A program made the position numbers and the translations under genes. The notes below the pieces were generated by a model. The model searched no databases. It saw only the letters and a list, made by a program, of their open reading frames with translations, and had not been told where the DNA came from. 64,000 nucleotides of DNA from Pelagibius sp. Alg239-R121 (lineage in GTDB: Bacteria; Pseudomonadota; Alphaproteobacteria; Kiloniellales; Kiloniellaceae). Of this stretch, positions 61,041 through 64,000 are shown piece after piece. Within the stretch, counting starts at the first letter, position 1, and each line of letters begins with the position of its first letter. The stretch is from positions 124,001 to 188,000 of the forward strand of contig NZ_CAMZOF010000006.1 in the NCBI RefSeq assembly GCF_947331435.1, given 5' to 3'.

Positions 61041-63370
61041 CCATCGAAAAGGTTGCTGTTATTGGTGCCGGCGTGATGGGAGCCGGCATTGCGGCTCACG
61101 TTGCGAACGCCGGAATTCCAGTCATGCTGCTGGATATTGTTCCCGAAGGCGCCAAGGACCGGAATGCTATCGCTGCCGGTGCGGTCAAGAAGATGCTGAA
61201 GGCTGATCCAGCCCCCTTCATGTCCAAGCGAACCGCCAAACTCGTGACGCCCGGCAATATCGAAGACCATCTCTCGGACATTGCCGATTGCGACTGGATT
61301 GTCGAGGTCGTCATAGAGCGTCTGGATATCAAACATGCGCTCTATGAGAAGATTCAGGCCGTGCGCAAGCCTGGCTCCATCGTCACTTCCAATACCTCGA
61401 CACTGCCTTTGGCGAAACTGATCGAGGGAATGGGCGAGGACTTCGCGAAGGATTTCGCGATCACGCACTTCTTCAATCCGCCGCGTTACATGCGCCTGTT
61501 GGAAATCGTCGCCGGTGAAGCGACGCGGCCCGATGCAGTTGCCGCCTTGAACGATTTCGCCGATCGCCGGCTGGGCAAAGGTGTCGTCCTTTGCAATGAC
61601 ACACCGGGATTCATTGCCAACCGGATCGGCACCTTCTGGATTCAGTGCGCGCTGGTCGAAGCGATGGATCGCAAGCTGCCGATCGAGGAAGTCGATGCGG
61701 TGATGGGTAGGCCGCTTGGCATTCCCAAGACCGGCGTGTTTGGCTTGATGGATCTGGTCGGAATCGACCTGATGCCGCATGTCGATAAGGGGCTGGGCGA
61801 TAACTTACCGGATAGCGATGCTTATCAGGAGCTGCGCCGCGAACTGCCGCTGATCGAAAAGATGATTGCCGATGGTTACACCGGCCGCAAAGGCAAGGGC
61901 GGGTTCTATCGTCTGAATAAAGAGGGCGGTAAAAGAGTCAAAGAAGCGATCGATCTGTCTGACGGTACCTATGCGCCGGCCAAGAAAGCCTCGCTCGCAT
62001 CTGTCTCCGCGAGCCGTAAAGGTGGACTGAAAGCCCTTATTTCCCACGATGATCGCGGCGGCGCTTACGCTTGGGCCGTGATGTCGAAGATCCTGGCTTA
62101 TGCGGCGGCGCTGGTGCCCGAGATCGCGGACGATGTTCCTGCCATCGATCGGGCCATGAAGCTTGGCTACAACTGGAAATTCGGCCCTTTCGAGCTTATC
62201 GACAAATTGGGTGCAGGCGACTTCGCTGCGCGTTTGAAGGACGAAGGCCGCGATGTTCCGCCACTGTTGGAAAAGGCATCTGCCGCGGGTGGCTTCTACC
62301 GGGTTGAGGACGGAAAACTTCAGTTCCTGGGAGCCGATGGTGCCTATGCGGACCTGCAGCGTCCGGATGGCGTTCTTCTGCTGGAGGATATCAAACGTGC
62401 CGGCGAGCCGGTCGCCAAGAATGGATCCGCCAGCCTCTGGGACATTGGCGATGGTGTTGCCTGTCTGGAGTTCCATACCAAGCTGAATACCTTCGATCCT
62501 GAAATGCTGAAGATGGTCGGCAAGGCAGTTGCGCACGTGCCGAACAAGGGCTTTAAGGCGCTGGTGATTTACAACGAAGCGAGCAACTTCTCTGCCGGTG
62601 CCAATTTGGGCCTGGCGCTCTTTGCCGCGAACACCGCCATGTGGCCGTTGGTCGAGGAAATGGTCGAGCAGGGCCAAAAGGCGTTTCTTGCATTGAAGCG
62701 TGCACCCTTTCCCGTGGTCGGGGCGCCCTCTGGTATGGCGCTCGGCGGTGGTTGCGAAGTTCTGCTCAGCTCGGACGCCATTCAGGCACATGCGGAAAGT
62801 TATATCGGTCTGGTCGAGGTTGGTGTCGGGATTGTGCCCGGCTGGGGCGGCTGCAAGGAAATGCTGCTGCGTCTGGCTGCCGATCCCAAACGGCCGCGCG
62901 GACCGATGCCTCCGGTATCGGCGTCGTTCGAAACCATTGGCACTGCGAAGGTTGCGAAGTCAGCCTTTGAGGCCAAGGAATTCGGTTTTCTGAAGGCAAG
63001 TGACGGTATCACCTTCAACCGTGAGCGCCTGCTTGCGGATGCCAAGGCCAAGGCGTTGGCGCTGGTCGAGGGCTATGAGGCACCGGAAGCCGCCATACTT
63101 ACGCTGCCCGGACCTTCTGGCGCTGCTGCGCTCCGGCTCGCGTTGAAGGACCTGACCGCGCGCGGACTGGCGACGCCACACGATCAGATCGTCGCGGGTG
63201 GTCTGGTCGAGGTGCTGACCGGCGGGGTTGAAGCGGACATCACAGAACCGGTATCCGAAGAAGCCGTGCTCAAGCTCGAGCGCGAGACCTTCATGAACTT
63301 GATCAAGACCAATGGCACGCTGTCACGCATGGAGCACATGATCGAAACCGGCAAGCCGCTGCGAAACTAA
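61037..63370 (+). CDS. fadB: 3-hydroxyacyl-CoA dehydrogenase / enoyl-CoA hydratase fusion
   Basis: 777 residues from ATG 61037 (ATGA with fadA). The N-terminal half is the dehydrogenase: NAD motif VAVIGAGVMGAGIAAHVA, catalytic region FAITHFFNPPRYMRLLEIV and the C-terminal dehydrogenase domain. The C-terminal half is a crotonase fold with SAGANLGLAL, GMALGGGCEVLL and the Glu of GLVEVGVGIVPGWGG. The domain order is opposite to E. coli FadB, as in many alphaproteobacterial enzymes. It carries the hydration and oxidation steps of beta-oxidation. Confidence 0.93.
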   Translation: MTIEKVAVIGAGVMGAGIAAHVANAGIPVMLLDIVPEGAKDRNAIAAGAVKKMLKADPAPFMSKRTAKLVTPGNIEDHLSDIADCDWIVEVVIERLDIKHALYEKIQAVRKPGSIVTSNTSTLPLAKLIEGMGEDFAKDFAITHFFNPPRYMRLLEIVAGEATRPDAVAALNDFADRRLGKGVVLCNDTPGFIANRIGTFWIQCALVEAMDRKLPIEEVDAVMGRPLGIPKTGVFGLMDLVGIDLMPHVDKGLGDNLPDSDAYQELRRELPLIEKMIADGYTGRKGKGGFYRLNKEGGKRVKEAIDLSDGTYAPAKKASLASVSASRKGGLKALISHDDRGGAYAWAVMSKILAYAAALVPEIADDVPAIDRAMKLGYNWKFGPFELIDKLGAGDFAARLKDEGRDVPPLLEKASAAGGFYRVEDGKLQFLGADGAYADLQRPDGVLLLEDIKRAGEPVAKNGSASLWDIGDGVACLEFHTKLNTFDPEMLKMVGKAVAHVPNKGFKALVIYNEASNFSAGANLGLALFAANTAMWPLVEEMVEQGQKAFLALKRAPFPVVGAPSGMALGGGCEVLLSSDAIQAHAESYIGLVEVGVGIVPGWGGCKEMLLRLAADPKRPRGPMPPVSASFETIGTAKVAKSAFEAKEFGFLKASDGITFNRERLLADAKAKALALVEGYEAPEAAILTLPGPSGAAALRLALKDLTARGLATPHDQIVAGGLVEVLTGGVEADITEPVSEEAVLKLERETFMNLIKTNGTLSRMEHMIETGKPLRN

Positions 63371-63414
63371 GGCCCGATCCGCGAGACAAGCGGAAGAAAT
63401 CGAGGAACTTTAAA

Positions 63415-64000
63415 ATGGTTACCTACGCTGCACCGATCGACGACATTCGTTTCGTGATGAACGAACTTTTCGACTACGACAACTCCATCCCGACCCTGCC
63501 GGGGTTTGAGGATGCGACCTCTGACGTGGTCGAGGCGATTTTGGAAGAAGGCTCCAAATTCTGCGTCAACGAGCTTTTGCCGTTGAACCTGCCGGGCGAT
63601 GCAGAGGGCTGTCATTACGAAAACGGTGTCGTGCGTACGCCGAAGGGCTTCAAGGAAGCCTACAAGGCGTTCTGCGACGGCGGTTGGACCGGCCTCTCCT
63701 GTGATCCGGATTATGGCGGACAGGGGCTCCCCAAAACCCTGCAGTTCATCATGAGTGAGATGATCGTCTCGACCAACCTTAGTTTCGGCATGTATCCGGG
63801 ACTTTCCCACGGCGCCTATAACGCCTTGTCGGTATACGGCAGTGACGATCAGAAGCAGACCTTTCTACCCAGACTGATCGACGGCACTTGGTCGGGCACC
63901 ATGTGCCTGACCGAGCCGCACTGCGGCACCGACCTGGGCCTCATCCGCACCAAGGCGGAACCCGACGGCAACGGTGCTTACAAGATCAGCGGCACCAAGA
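63415..64000 (+). CDS. Acyl-CoA dehydrogenase (3' end outside window)
   Basis: The first 195 residues are visible. It opens VTYAAPIDDIRFVMNELFDY, the leader of the large ~590-residue acyl-CoA dehydrogenases. It continues with GWTGLSCDPDYGGQGLPKT and the FAD/substrate motif MCLTEPHCGTDLGLI. It catalyses the first oxidation of acyl-CoA in beta-oxidation. SD GAGGA precedes ATG 63415, 44 bp after fadB. The catalytic Glu region lies beyond the window. Confidence 0.9.
   Translation, partial: MVTYAAPIDDIRFVMNELFDYDNSIPTLPGFEDATSDVVEAILEEGSKFCVNELLPLNLPGDAEGCHYENGVVRTPKGFKEAYKAFCDGGWTGLSCDPDYGGQGLPKTLQFIMSEMIVSTNLSFGMYPGLSHGAYNALSVYGSDDQKQTFLPRLIDGTWSGTMCLTEPHCGTDLGLIRTKAEPDGNGAYKISGTK

Overview
The window reads as one contiguous piece of a free-living, probably marine alphaproteobacterial chromosome. 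This is an inference from the protein families (Dpp, DeoABC, DUF3305/3306 formate dehydrogenase cluster, RoxA, LuxO-like regulator, a DmdA-like demethylase), the GC-rich codon use and the dense, overlapping operons. No rRNA, tRNA, insertion sequence, phage or CRISPR array was seen. Both ends cut a gene.

Layout. 1-2.3 kb (minus): an uncharacterised exported pair, a lipoprotein followed by a protein with a possible lectin-like C-terminus that runs off the window. 2.5-5.3 kb (plus): Lrp/AsnC regulator, DmdA-like folate-dependent demethylase and TauD-type dioxygenase. 5.6-10 kb (plus): housekeeping genes (RoxA, ArsR plus SRPBCC pair, ClpP paralogue, CYTH protein, SnoaL-like protein). 10-11.5 kb: a decayed patch with two gene remnants and a lower-GC solute-binding protein. 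12-13.8 kb: a MOSC protein overlapping a flavin/2Fe-2S reductase. 13.9-15.2 kb: an MFS transporter.

15.3-27.6 kb is a complete periplasmic formate dehydrogenase locus. A large polyferredoxin is transcribed divergently from DUF3305, DUF3306, a TorD-like chaperone, FdhX, FdhA (Cys type), FdhB, a small Tat lipoprotein, FdhC, a PepSY-like protein, a seven-blade WD40 protein fused to cytochrome c, and a 42-residue membrane peptide behind a perfect FNR/FixK-type box. 28-35.4 kb holds two large serralysin-like RTX metalloproteases plus the frameshifted remnant of a third, set in AT-rich spacers. The first protease carries three tandem 216-bp units, the last two differing at one silent base.

35.5-49 kb (minus) is a nucleoside uptake and breakdown operon: BMP-family binding protein, ABC ATPase, two permeases, Cdd, PunA, DeoC, DeoA, DeoB, a PhyH-type dioxygenase, Add, a TrpF homologue and a 5'-nucleotidase. 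PhyH and TrpF are unexpected partners there. 49.3-55.1 kb (minus) is a full dppABCDF dipeptide transporter. 55.7-57.2 kb is an orphan LuxO-like sigma-54 response regulator. 57.3-64 kb (plus) is a fatty-acid beta-oxidation operon: promoter and operator, a coupled mini-ORF, acyl-CoA ligase, MerR regulator, thiolase, a hydroxyacyl-CoA dehydrogenase/enoyl-CoA hydratase fusion, and an acyl-CoA dehydrogenase cut by the right edge.

Together the genes describe a heterotroph that scavenges peptides (secreted proteases plus Dpp), nucleosides and fatty acids, may demethylate methylated sulfur compounds, and can feed electrons from formate into respiration.
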